From NCBI GenBank assembly GCA_003243445.1, contig QFQQ01000004.1:122752-186751 (forward strand): a stretch of 64,000 bases of DNA, read 5' to 3'. The DNA comes from Citrobacter freundii (lineage in GTDB: Bacteria > Bacteroidota > Bacteroidia > Chitinophagales > Chitinophagaceae). The translations under genes were made by a program, and so were the position numbers. This document shows, piece after piece, positions 1 through 7,920 of the stretch (its first letter is position 1; every line of letters begins with the position of its first letter). Under the pieces are notes generated by a model. The model was not told the DNA's origin, did no database searches, and worked only from the letters and a program-made list of their open reading frames with translations.

Positions 1-2663
1 TGACCGACCCCATGATGGCCGATAAAGTGTATTTACTTCCACTAACAGTTGAGAGTATTGAGCAAATTTTGGAAGAAAACCAGATTGATGCTGTTCTGCC
101 GACCATGGGCGGCCAGACTGCACTCAACCTCGCCAAAGAAGCCGAAGATCTCGGGATCTGGGAAAAATACAATGTCCGCCTGATCGGTGTTGACATCAAA
201 GCGATCGACAAAGCTGAAGACCGTGAGAAATTCCGCCAGTGGATGATCCAGCTCGGCGTACCTGTGGCAACCGCGAAAACCGCAAACTCCTTCCTGGAAG
301 GAAAAGAATTTGCCCAGGAGATCGGCTTTCCCCTCGTGATCCGTCCTTCCTTTACCCTCGGCGGAACCGGCGGTGGTTTTGTACATGATAAAAATGACCT
401 GGATGAAGCGCTGAACCGCGGTCTCCAGGCCTCTCCTATACACGAAGTACTGGTTGAACAGGCCGTACTCGGCTGGAAAGAATTTGAGCTTGAACTGCTG
501 CGCGATGCTGCTGACAATGTTTGTATCATCTGTACAGTAGAGAATTTCGACCCGATGGGTGTGCATACCGGTGATTCCATCACCGTAGCGCCGGCTATGA
601 CGCTCAGCGATACAGCCATGCAGCTGATGCGTAACACAGCGATCATGCTGATGCGCGACCTCGGTAACTTTGCCGGCGGCTGTAACGTGCAGTTCGCACT
701 GAACCCTGCAACAGAAGAGATCATCGCGATCGAGATCAATCCGCGGGTAAGCCGCTCTTCGGCGCTCGCTTCCAAAGCAACCGGTTATCCTATCGCCAAG
801 ATCGCTGCAAAACTGGCGATCGGCTATAACCTGGATGAACTCGAAAACCAGATCACTAAAACAACTTCCGCCTATTTTGAACCAGCACTTGATTACGTGA
901 TCGTAAAAGTGCCGCGCTGGAACTTCGATAAGTTCAAAGGAGCAAACGATACATTAGGCCTTCAGATGAAAAGCGTTGGTGAGGTAATGGCTATCGGCCG
1001 CAGCTTTACCGAAGCGATCCAGAAAGCCTGCCAGAGCCTGGAGAACAACGCCGTTGGTCTCGGTTATTATGGCAAGAGCATGATGCACGCGGAGGAACTG
1101 CTGGAATATATCAAGACTCCGAAATGGGATCGCATCTTCCGTATCAAAGATGCACTGATGGCAGGCATCTCTATTGGTACGATCTCCAAAGCAACCAATG
1201 GTATTGACCGCTGGTTCATCGCGGAGATCCAGAAGATCTGCAATATCGAAAAAGAGATTGCGAAATACGACCTCGAAACATTGCCGGTCGAATTGCTGAA
1301 AGAAGCAAAGATCAACGGATTCAGCGACGAACAGATCAGCCGCATCCTGGAACATGGCGATGAAGAGGATGTATATAATAAAAGAAAAGAAGCTGGTATC
1401 ACCCGTGTATATAAAATGGTAGACACCTGCTCCGCGGAGTTCGAAGCAAAAACGCCATATTTCTACTCAACTTTCGAAAGCGGTAACTATAACGAAAGCA
1501 AGCGTTCCGACAAGAAAAAGATCATCGTGCTTGGTTCAGGTCCGAACCGTATCGGCCAGGGTATCGAATTCGATTACTGCTGCGTACACGGTCTGCTGGC
1601 GATCAAGGAAGCGGGTTATGAAGCGATCATGGTGAACTGTAACCCTGAGACTGTTTCTACCGATTTCGATATCGCTGATAAATTATACTTCGAACCGGTT
1701 TATTGGGAACATCTCTGGGAGATCATCGAGCATGAGCAACCGGAAGGAGTGATCGTACAGCTGGGTGGTCAGACCGCATTGAAACTGGCAGAGAAACTCC
1801 ATAATAAAGGAATTAAGATCATCGGTACTTCTTACGACAGTATGGACATTGCGGAAGACCGCGGCCGTTTCAGTGATCTGTTGAAAGAACTGAACATTCC
1901 TTATCCTGACTACGGCACAGCATACGATGTGGATGAGGCGGTCTCTGTTGCCAACAAAGTTGGTTACCCCGTACTGGTGCGTCCTTCCTATGTACTCGGC
2001 GGTCAGCGGATGCGGATCGTGATCAACGATGAAGAAGTTGAAAAAGCGGTAGTGAGCCTGCTGAAACATATTCCGGGCAACAAGATCCTGATCGATCACT
2101 TCCTTGACCGTTGCCAGGAAGCAGAAGTGGATGCGATCTTTGACGGAGAGAACTTTCATGTAATGGGTGTGATGGAACACATCGAGCCCGCTGGTATCCA
2201 TAGTGGTGACAGTAACGCGGTTTTGCCGGCGTTCAACCTCTCTCCGTTGGAAGTAACAACCATGGAATACTATTCTGAAAAAATCGCCCGCGCATTGAAC
2301 ATAAAAGGATTGATCAATATCCAGTTTGCGATCAAAGAAGGAAAAGTATTTGTGATCGAGGCGAATCCTCGCGCATCACGTACCACACCGTTCATCGCGA
2401 AAGCATACCAGATCCCTTATCTCAATGTAGCAACAAAGGTCATGCTTGGCGCCAACACACTGAAGGATTTCAAATTTGAAAAGAAGTTGAAAGGTTTCGC
2501 GATCAAAGAGCCGGTGTTCAGCTTCAATAAATTCCCCGGTGTGAACAAAGAGCTCGGACCTGAAATGAAATCGACCGGTGAAGCGATCCGTTTTGTAAAA
2601 GATCTGAGAGATCCGTATTTCAGACAGCTTTATAAGGATCGTAGCATGTACTTATCCAAATAA
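1..2663 (+). CDS. carB: Carbamoyl-phosphate synthase large subunit, 5' truncated by the window
   Basis: This subunit makes carbamoyl phosphate from bicarbonate, ammonia and two ATP for pyrimidine and arginine synthesis, working with the glutaminase subunit CarA. The reading frame is open from base 3 (T-D-P-M-M-A-D-K), so the first 50-60 residues lie outside the window and the ATG at 12 is internal. The first ATP-grasp half carries the TMGGQTALN, GGTGGGFV and NPRVSRSSALASKATG motifs. The second half starts near residue 505 with GSGPNRIGQGIEFDYCC and has VLGGQRM and NPRASRTTPF. The protein ends about 35 residues after the KSTGEA motif, so the C-terminal MGS-like allosteric domain of about 130 residues found in E. 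coli CarB is absent. Shortened CarB proteins of about 940 residues are, to my knowledge, common in Bacteroidota. The gene is followed at once by a long inverted repeat. Confidence 0.97.
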   Translation, partial: TDPMMADKVYLLPLTVESIEQILEENQIDAVLPTMGGQTALNLAKEAEDLGIWEKYNVRLIGVDIKAIDKAEDREKFRQWMIQLGVPVATAKTANSFLEGKEFAQEIGFPLVIRPSFTLGGTGGGFVHDKNDLDEALNRGLQASPIHEVLVEQAVLGWKEFELELLRDAADNVCIICTVENFDPMGVHTGDSITVAPAMTLSDTAMQLMRNTAIMLMRDLGNFAGGCNVQFALNPATEEIIAIEINPRVSRSSALASKATGYPIAKIAAKLAIGYNLDELENQITKTTSAYFEPALDYVIVKVPRWNFDKFKGANDTLGLQMKSVGEVMAIGRSFTEAIQKACQSLENNAVGLGYYGKSMMHAEELLEYIKTPKWDRIFRIKDALMAGISIGTISKATNGIDRWFIAEIQKICNIEKEIAKYDLETLPVELLKEAKINGFSDEQISRILEHGDEEDVYNKRKEAGITRVYKMVDTCSAEFEAKTPYFYSTFESGNYNESKRSDKKKIIVLGSGPNRIGQGIEFDYCCVHGLLAIKEAGYEAIMVNCNPETVSTDFDIADKLYFEPVYWEHLWEIIEHEQPEGVIVQLGGQTALKLAEKLHNKGIKIIGTSYDSMDIAEDRGRFSDLLKELNIPYPDYGTAYDVDEAVSVANKVGYPVLVRPSYVLGGQRMRIVINDEEVEKAVVSLLKHIPGNKILIDHFLDRCQEAEVDAIFDGENFHVMGVMEHIEPAGIHSGDSNAVLPAFNLSPLEVTTMEYYSEKIARALNIKGLINIQFAIKEGKVFVIEANPRASRTTPFIAKAYQIPYLNVATKVMLGANTLKDFKFEKKLKGFAIKEPVFSFNKFPGVNKELGPEMKSTGEAIRFVKDLRDPYFRQLYKDRSMYLSK

Positions 2664-2801
2664 ACACGCGGATTTTATTACGCGGATTACGCGAATTAAT
2701 TTACTATAGAGGAAGGCGTACTATTAAATCGTATAGATTTATGTAGTACGCCTTCTCCAGTTGTAGTTTAATTTGCGTAATCCGCGTAATAAAATCCGTG
2801 T
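2664..2801. repeat. Long inverted repeat A between convergent genes, 9-bp words
   Basis: The left arm is 2664-2699 and the right arm 2768-2801. They are complementary over about 34 bp with one mismatch and one 2-base gap. The arm is built of words like ACGCGGATT with a 9-bp period. A second hairpin (2712-2723 with 2744-2755, GAAGGCGTACTA) sits in the loop. The element fills the whole gap between the carB stop and the response regulator stop, so it may act as a bidirectional terminator. The same word class (ACGCAGATT) reappears at the right edge of the window. Confidence 0.85.
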
Positions 2802-2802
2802 A

Positions 2803-3462
2803 TCAGATCTCCACAACCCCATTTTTAATCGCATACATCACCAACCCCACGCGGCTATGTACTTTCAGCTTATTGAATAGTGACTGACGGTAATCATCGA
2901 TCGTTCTTGGGCTCAGGAACATTTTCTCCGCGATCTCTTTGTAGGAAAGTTCAGAGCAGACCCAGCGGAGGAATTCCCGTTCCTTTTCCTGCAGCACTAC
3001 TTCCTTTGATGTGGGCTCGGCTTCCTGGTGAAGGCCCATCACCAGTTTGCCGGAAACATATTCGGAGAGATATACATTTTTGTCAACGATCGAATCCAGG
3101 GCTTGTTTCAGCTCACCGGGGTCGGTATTTTTCAGGAGGTATCCTTTTGCGCCGAGGCGGAACATTTTGATGATCGTCTTTTCATCGCTCAGCATGGAAA
3201 GGGCGAGGATCCGTATATGGGGATAGTTTTTGTGAAGCCATTGGGTCGTTTCAAAACCATCCATTTCGGGCATGTTGATATCGAGCAGCACTATATCCGG
3301 AACCACGTTCTGCATGATCTTATTGCGCAGATCTTTTCCATTGTCAGCTTCGAATATAACGGTGTATCCCTCGAAAGTTCCGATTAGTTTGGCCAGCGCA
3401 TTGCGAAGTAAACTGTGATCATCAGCAATTGCGACTTGTATTTTCTTGATTGTTTTTGCCAT
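2803..3462 (-). CDS. NarL/FixJ-type DNA-binding response regulator
   Basis: A 219-residue response regulator. The N-terminal receiver domain has the acidic pair DD at 14-15, the phospho-acceptor Asp at about 61 (DIVLLDINMPEMDG), Ser at about 89 and Lys at 111 (KGYLLK). The C-terminal LuxR-type helix-turn-helix (about 155-219) reads EREFLRWVCSELSYKEIAEKMF followed by SPRTIDDYRQSLFNKL. It lies 2 bp downstream of a sensor kinase gene on the same strand, so the two almost certainly form a two-component pair. The targets are unknown. The membrane protein upstream of the kinase is a likely partner. Confidence 0.95.
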   Translation of the reverse strand: MAKTIKKIQVAIADDHSLLRNALAKLIGTFEGYTVIFEADNGKDLRNKIMQNVVPDIVLLDINMPEMDGFETTQWLHKNYPHIRILALSMLSDEKTIIKMFRLGAKGYLLKNTDPGELKQALDSIVDKNVYLSEYVSGKLVMGLHQEAEPTSKEVVLQEKEREFLRWVCSELSYKEIAEKMFLSPRTIDDYRQSLFNKLKVHSRVGLVMYAIKNGVVEI

Positions 3463-3464
3463 GA

Positions 3465-4271
3465 TTATGATTCCTTATCCAAAGGAAGTTCTATCCAGAT
3501 TGTTGTACCATTGGTGGGGCTGCTGTCGATAGAAAGATCGGCACCGATAAGCTTAGCGCGATTGAAAACACTTTTCAATCCTACTCCGCTGTAGGAATTG
3601 GTAGAGCCTCTTTTAGCGCCCACGTCAAATCCTACTCCATTATCTGTGATCTCCATCGTGAACAGTTCCTCCGAAAAGCTCAAATGTACGATCAGTGAAG
3701 TGGCCTTTGAGTGTTTTAGGATATTATTTAAAGACTCCTGGAAGATGCGGAAAAGGAAAATGGATTTTTGTTCAGGGAGTTCTACCTCATTGCCATCGAT
3801 GGAAAATTGCACCTGCAGTATGCCCGCCTTTTTTAGTGCATATAACTCGAAGCGGATGGATTCGGCCAGACCGATCTGGGCTATGCGGTCGGTATGCAGC
3901 CCTTTTGTCAGATTGGAAAGATCAAAGATGGCTTTATTCAATAGTTGTTGTGAGCTTTGTATCTGTTCGAATGCCACATGTTCTTTTTCAACCGGTACAA
4001 TTGAGAGAGTCAGCTTAACGACGGATAACATCTGGCCGATATTATCGTGCAGTTCCTGTGCAATGGTTTTGAAAGTATCTTCCTGGATCTCCAGTTGTGA
4101 ACGAAGGGCTTCCTTTTCATACATATCCTTCAACCGCTCCACCTCCAGCTCCTGCCGGCGCTGGCGCCGTTGGTAGAGGTAAAGTGCAGTAACGATGAAT
4201 CCAACCAGTAGTAAACCCAGTAGCAGCCCGACTATCGTTACGATGTATATTTCCTGATCCTGAGTCTGCAT
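3465..4271 (-). CDS. Sensor histidine kinase, HisKA_3 type, single membrane anchor
   Basis: A 268-residue kinase with one N-terminal transmembrane helix (about 10-33), a basic coiled-coil stretch (34-65) and a HisKA_3 dimerisation domain with the phosphorylated His at about 75 in QELHDNIGQ. The HATPase domain follows, with the N box ESLNNILKH (Asn about 183), DNGVGF (about 210-215) and GVGL (229-232). There is no periplasmic sensor domain, so sensing must come from the membrane helix or from a partner. The start overlaps the end of the upstream membrane protein gene by 34 bp, which suggests translational coupling and that this multi-pass protein supplies the input. Confidence 0.94.
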   Translation of the reverse strand: MQTQDQEIYIVTIVGLLLGLLLVGFIVTALYLYQRRQRRQELEVERLKDMYEKEALRSQLEIQEDTFKTIAQELHDNIGQMLSVVKLTLSIVPVEKEHVAFEQIQSSQQLLNKAIFDLSNLTKGLHTDRIAQIGLAESIRFELYALKKAGILQVQFSIDGNEVELPEQKSIFLFRIFQESLNNILKHSKATSLIVHLSFSEELFTMEITDNGVGFDVGAKRGSTNSYSGVGLKSVFNRAKLIGADLSIDSSPTNGTTIWIELPLDKES

Positions 4272-4885
4272 AAAAAGCCGATCGTAAATAGGGAATATAA
4301 AGTGATATTCAGAATCGTACTGATCAGGTAAAAGTTCCTGATCAGCAAGTCTGAGATTGTCACAAGATAGTTAATCAGCCCAAAGAGAGGAAACCCGCAG
4401 CAGAAATAAAAAAGCAGGCCGGAACAAATCCAGAATGCGGGGTTATTATGCAGCTTTACCGATTTCGGCAAACGGAATAGTTCAAGGAAATAGATGATGC
4501 AAAAAGTAACGACCAGCAGACAGCCGATGGAATAGGTAATTGTATGAAATGTCCTGGTGCCCTGGATAAAAAAGATATTGATCACGGCACCGGCAGCATA
4601 GGTAACAATTGTGGCGTAGATGACCTTTTTGACGGTAACTCTTGAAATTACGAGTGAAAGGATGAACAGGTAAAAACAGAATTCAAAAACGGAAAAAAGA
4701 TTATATAAAATAACATTCGGTTTGCTGTGATCTGAAAGATAGAGGCCGTATCGCTCCACGCATACTGTTGCAAATAAAAATGGCGCGAAAAGTTTCAGAT
4801 AAAATGGAGCAGGCCGGTTGAAAAAGTAGACGGTTAAACTTGCCAGAAAACTGACACCAATAAAATAAATGAATAACGGATTCAT
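4238..4885 (-). CDS. Multi-pass membrane protein coupled to a histidine kinase, function unknown
   Basis: A 215-residue, very hydrophobic protein with about six to seven predicted transmembrane helices spread over its length and a short basic C-terminus (RLRIRKYTS). I do not recognise a named family. Its 3' end overlaps the histidine kinase start by 34 bp and the response regulator follows, so the three genes look like one operon. By position it may sense a signal or modulate the kinase, which has no extracytoplasmic domain of its own. A terminator hairpin at 4924-4943 separates it from the gene upstream on the same strand. Confidence 0.8.
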   Translation of the reverse strand: MNPLFIYFIGVSFLASLTVYFFNRPAPFYLKLFAPFLFATVCVERYGLYLSDHSKPNVILYNLFSVFEFCFYLFILSLVISRVTVKKVIYATIVTYAAGAVINIFFIQGTRTFHTITYSIGCLLVVTFCIIYFLELFRLPKSVKLHNNPAFWICSGLLFYFCCGFPLFGLINYLVTISDLLIRNFYLISTILNITLYSLFTIGFLCRLRIRKYTS

Positions 4886-4923
4886 GCGCCAATACTACAA
4901 ATAAAAGTAGCATTAAAAAGAAA

Positions 4924-4943
4924 AACCTCCATGAGTGGAGGTT
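4924..4943 (-). terminator. Terminator hairpin after the 158-residue gene
   Basis: AACCTCC and GGAGGTT pair around a 6-base loop. Read on the minus strand they are followed by a T-rich run. It lies 30 bp past the stop of the upstream gene and just before the membrane protein gene, so the small gene is probably transcribed alone. Confidence 0.75.
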
Positions 4944-4973
4944 AAGTCTTTTGTCAGGGCTTTTCCGAAGCAC

Positions 4974-5450
4974 TTATACTACTACCATACCGTCACCATT
5001 GTCAACAATAGAAATACCTGTTCCGCCGCCGAGACCTCCATCGCGGGTACAGAATGGTGGGCAGATCACACCTGTATTGTAAGCAAGGATGGACGACCCT
5101 TGTTCTGTCTGGATGTAAATGTCTTTATTATTAAACCCACTCTCAGATTCTTTATGCTTCGTCGCAACCAGAACGATCGTTTGACGACCAGCGTACAAAG
5201 GCTGCTCTGTATAGTCTTTATCGTAAGCTCCGAAATAAAGTTTGATACCGTCGGCACCGTGTTCTTTGCTCATAGCAATAAACTCTTCCAGCTCTTCAAT
5301 GCTATACCAAACGCTCAGTGAATCTTCTTTTCCCAGACGCTGAGAATTCTGAATCCATCTTTCCTGTTTGTAGTTACGCATTGCATTATCCACATGCTTT
5401 GTGTCTACTTGCTTGCCAACCTTTAATGATTTTTTTTGAATAGTTACCAT
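4974..5450 (-). CDS. Small soluble protein of unknown function with a C-terminal CPPFC motif
   Basis: A 158-residue protein without signal peptide or membrane helix. A charged N-terminal part (to about residue 50) is followed by WYSIEELEEFIAMSKEHGADGIKLYFGAY and a beta-rich central part. Near the C-terminus come CPPFC (about 130-134) and a Gly-rich tail (DGGLGGGTG). The 'GADGI..YFG' phrase with a later cysteine cluster is one I associate with uncharacterised Bacteroidota proteins. I cannot name a function. The gene has its own terminator and stands upstream of a membrane protein, kinase and response regulator set. Confidence 0.75.
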   Translation of the reverse strand: MVTIQKKSLKVGKQVDTKHVDNAMRNYKQERWIQNSQRLGKEDSLSVWYSIEELEEFIAMSKEHGADGIKLYFGAYDKDYTEQPLYAGRQTIVLVATKHKESESGFNNKDIYIQTEQGSSILAYNTGVICPPFCTRDGGLGGGTGISIVDNGDGMVVV

Positions 5451-5781
5451 AGCCTTAAATTTTTTGAGTACTGTAAAACCGTTTACGAGATAAAACTATC
5501 GCAGGCTATGGTAGGAGCGTATCGTATAATTTCTATATAATCAATAATTTACAAATTAAACATATTTGTACGATATGGATTATCAGGCAATTCCGAGGAA
5601 AAAATGGAATAAAAACCGCTAAAATATCTAAACAAAACCGTCAAATCACCGGTGTTTTTCACCGTGAAAAAATGGTGAGAACACCGTATGAATATTGAAT
5701 TTTTGAACGTACTTGGAAAAGCGGTGAAAATCATCCGGAAAGTTTATTTCCCGTAGAAACCCCTAACCCATACTCCGTACT
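5451..5781. other. Divergent intergenic region with a degenerate hairpin
   Basis: No gene is supported in these 331 bp between two divergently transcribed genes, so the promoters of both should lie here. The region is AT-rich. A hairpin near 5650-5690 pairs CGGTGTTTTTCACC with GGTGAGAACACCG. I found no exact TAnnTTTG box that I would defend. Confidence 0.6.
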
Positions 5782-7848
5782 ATGCTTTATCGCGTTATTT
5801 TCTTTTGGAAAAAGTTGCCTGTGATCCGGTTGCTCATCCCTTTTTTTATGGGACTTGCGCAGCAATACTACTGGCCACTTCCGGTCAGTGTTATTCAAGG
5901 TTTGGCATTGATCTGTACCGCGTTGGTAGGGTTTTACAGCTTACCGCTATTCCCTTTTTTCCACCGGTACAAATCGGGTTTCATCAATGGCCTATCGGTA
6001 TTTATTTTGTTTGCTGCTTTGGGAGCGTTGTCTGTCTGGCGACAGGATGCCCGAAATCGCTCGCTTTGGCCCGGTAATATATACAAAGAATCTGATGCAC
6101 TGGTAATAAAACTTCTTGAAAAACCGGTTGAAAGAACAAATACATTGAAATCCGAAGCGGATCTTTTTTTGCTGATCAGGGATGGACGGCAAATACCTGT
6201 GCGCGGAACCATCCTCACCTACTTCAGTAAAGATTCTGACAACCTTCGGCTTTCTGCGGGTGATGAGATCATTACCACAGCTGCCCTCGTCCCTGTTCCT
6301 TCCAATGCAAACCCAGGAGGGTTTGACTTTCACCGCTATGCACTCTTTCAGGGTATTACACACCAGGTTTTTATTAAAAAAGATTTTGTTGTTACCGGCA
6401 ACAGTCAACCCTGGCTACAACGTTTTGTCGGGAACATCAGGCAATGGGTTTTAAGTGTTTTGCAAAAAGCCTTTCCCGGCAAACGCGAACGCGGTCTTGC
6501 CGAAGCGCTGATGATCGGATATAAAAATGAACTGGATAAAACGCTTGTGCAATCCTATACCAACACCGGTGTGGTGCATATCATCGCAATATCCGGGCTG
6601 CACCTCGGGCTTATCTACTGGTTACTGGTAAAACTATTACAACCTATATCCAGTCACCGCAGATTGAAATGGCTTGCACCTGTTCTCATCATCGGCGGAC
6701 TCTGGATCTTTACTTTGCTTGCGGGAGCACAGCCCTCGGTGCTGCGCTCCGCGATCATGTTCACCTGCATCGTGATCGGCAACAGCCTCTCCCGGAGATC
6801 GTCCATTTACAATTCGCTGGCGCTTTCGGCATTCATCCTTCTCTGTTACAACCCTTACTGGTTGTGGGATGCAGGCTTTCAGCTTTCCTACACGGCCATC
6901 ATCGGAATCGTCGGTTTTATGAAACCGGTTTACGGATTAATGAGTTTTAAAAACAAACTCGTCGATATGATCTGGCAGATGAATGCAGTAACTATTGCTG
7001 CGCAACTTCTCACACTTCCCGTCTGCATTTATCATTTTCATCAATTCCCGAATTATTTTCTTATTTCCAATTTCATTGCAGTCCCGGTATCCAGTCTCAT
7101 TTTGCTGGCAGAGCTGCTTCTTTGTGCCGTTAGTTTTATACCATTCGTTTTTATCTATACGGCAAAACTCTGCAGTGTTTTGATCTCATTCATGAACACA
7201 AGTGTTGAACGGATCGAACAGCTCCCTTTTGCCGTTTGGAATGGCTTGCAGATCAGTTTGCCGCAGGCAGGATTGCTGATGATATTGATAGTAACATTAC
7301 TATCCTGTTTTGTTTATAAAGAAAAGATCAGGCTGCTGGCCTATATCAGTCTGATCAGTATCACCATTTTTACTGTACTTCGCTGCGCGTCTTTCATGGA
7401 GGCGTCACGCCAACAAAAGATCATCATATATCAGCAGGCCATCGATTTTGTAAATGGACGGAACTACGTTTCCTTTGATACAAAGATTCCGGCAAACGAT
7501 CTTCATACAAAAGCAACACGGATCCTGTTCCGGTTGAAACCTGCCAGGATCGCAACGTTGGCACGCAACGGCAATCTCTTTTCCTTTCTCTCAAAAAAAA
7601 TAGTGCTTGCCGGTTCGGGAACAGATTATTTCATGGCTGCGGAAAAACCGCTGATCGACCTGCTGATCCTCACACAAGATCCCACTGCTGATCCAGCCGG
7701 GTTCCCGCAAACCATGAATATCAGGCAGGTAGTCGCAGACGCCACTGTTCCCGCCTGGAAATGCCGGAAATGGCAGCAACGCTGCGATTCACTTGGCATC
7801 CCGTTTCATGACGTAAGATCAAAAGGAGCTTTTGTGATGAACTTATGA
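5782..7848 (+). CDS. ComEC/Rec2-family membrane protein lacking a recognisable metallo-beta-lactamase domain
   Basis: A 688-residue polytopic membrane protein. The order is N-terminal helices (about 12-85), a DUF4131-like soluble domain (about 100-205), then the competence domain with the signature AISGLHLGLIYW (about 269-280), the LAGAQPSVLRSAIMF segment, and a further run of helices to about residue 540. ComEC forms the inner-membrane channel for single-stranded DNA in natural transformation. The C-terminal 150 residues do not contain the HxHxDH motif of the metallo-beta-lactamase domain found in long ComEC proteins such as that of Bacillus, so nuclease activity is not expected. The gene sits alone upstream of purH. 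Confidence 0.9.
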   Translation: MLYRVIFFWKKLPVIRLLIPFFMGLAQQYYWPLPVSVIQGLALICTALVGFYSLPLFPFFHRYKSGFINGLSVFILFAALGALSVWRQDARNRSLWPGNIYKESDALVIKLLEKPVERTNTLKSEADLFLLIRDGRQIPVRGTILTYFSKDSDNLRLSAGDEIITTAALVPVPSNANPGGFDFHRYALFQGITHQVFIKKDFVVTGNSQPWLQRFVGNIRQWVLSVLQKAFPGKRERGLAEALMIGYKNELDKTLVQSYTNTGVVHIIAISGLHLGLIYWLLVKLLQPISSHRRLKWLAPVLIIGGLWIFTLLAGAQPSVLRSAIMFTCIVIGNSLSRRSSIYNSLALSAFILLCYNPYWLWDAGFQLSYTAIIGIVGFMKPVYGLMSFKNKLVDMIWQMNAVTIAAQLLTLPVCIYHFHQFPNYFLISNFIAVPVSSLILLAELLLCAVSFIPFVFIYTAKLCSVLISFMNTSVERIEQLPFAVWNGLQISLPQAGLLMILIVTLLSCFVYKEKIRLLAYISLISITIFTVLRCASFMEASRQQKIIIYQQAIDFVNGRNYVSFDTKIPANDLHTKATRILFRLKPARIATLARNGNLFSFLSKKIVLAGSGTDYFMAAEKPLIDLLILTQDPTADPAGFPQTMNIRQVVADATVPAWKCRKWQQRCDSLGIPFHDVRSKGAFVMNL

Positions 7849-7861
7849 TAGCGTACTTTTG
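7831..7861 (+). promoter_or_regulatory. Bacteroidota-type promoter for purH
   Basis: TTTG at 7831-7834 is followed after 19 bp by TACTTTTG at 7854-7861, matching the known Bacteroidota consensus (TTTG, about 19 bp, TAnnTTTG). The leader to the purH ATG would be about 55 nt. The -33 element lies inside the 3' end of the comEC-like gene. Confidence 0.75.
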
Positions 7862-7920
7862 CGGCTCATTTTAAGAGGCCTTTCGCAGGCCGGCCCACAT
7901 CAACATCAAAAAAATTACGG

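Noticed and set aside
2664..2801. Insertion-sequence end or MITE as the explanation of element A
   Set aside because: No transposase, no target-site duplication visible, and the arms are periodic rather than unique sequence.
5782..7848. Natural-competence gene cluster
   Set aside because: ComEC-like and ComF-like genes are 26 kb apart with no other competence genes; both are widely present as single genes.
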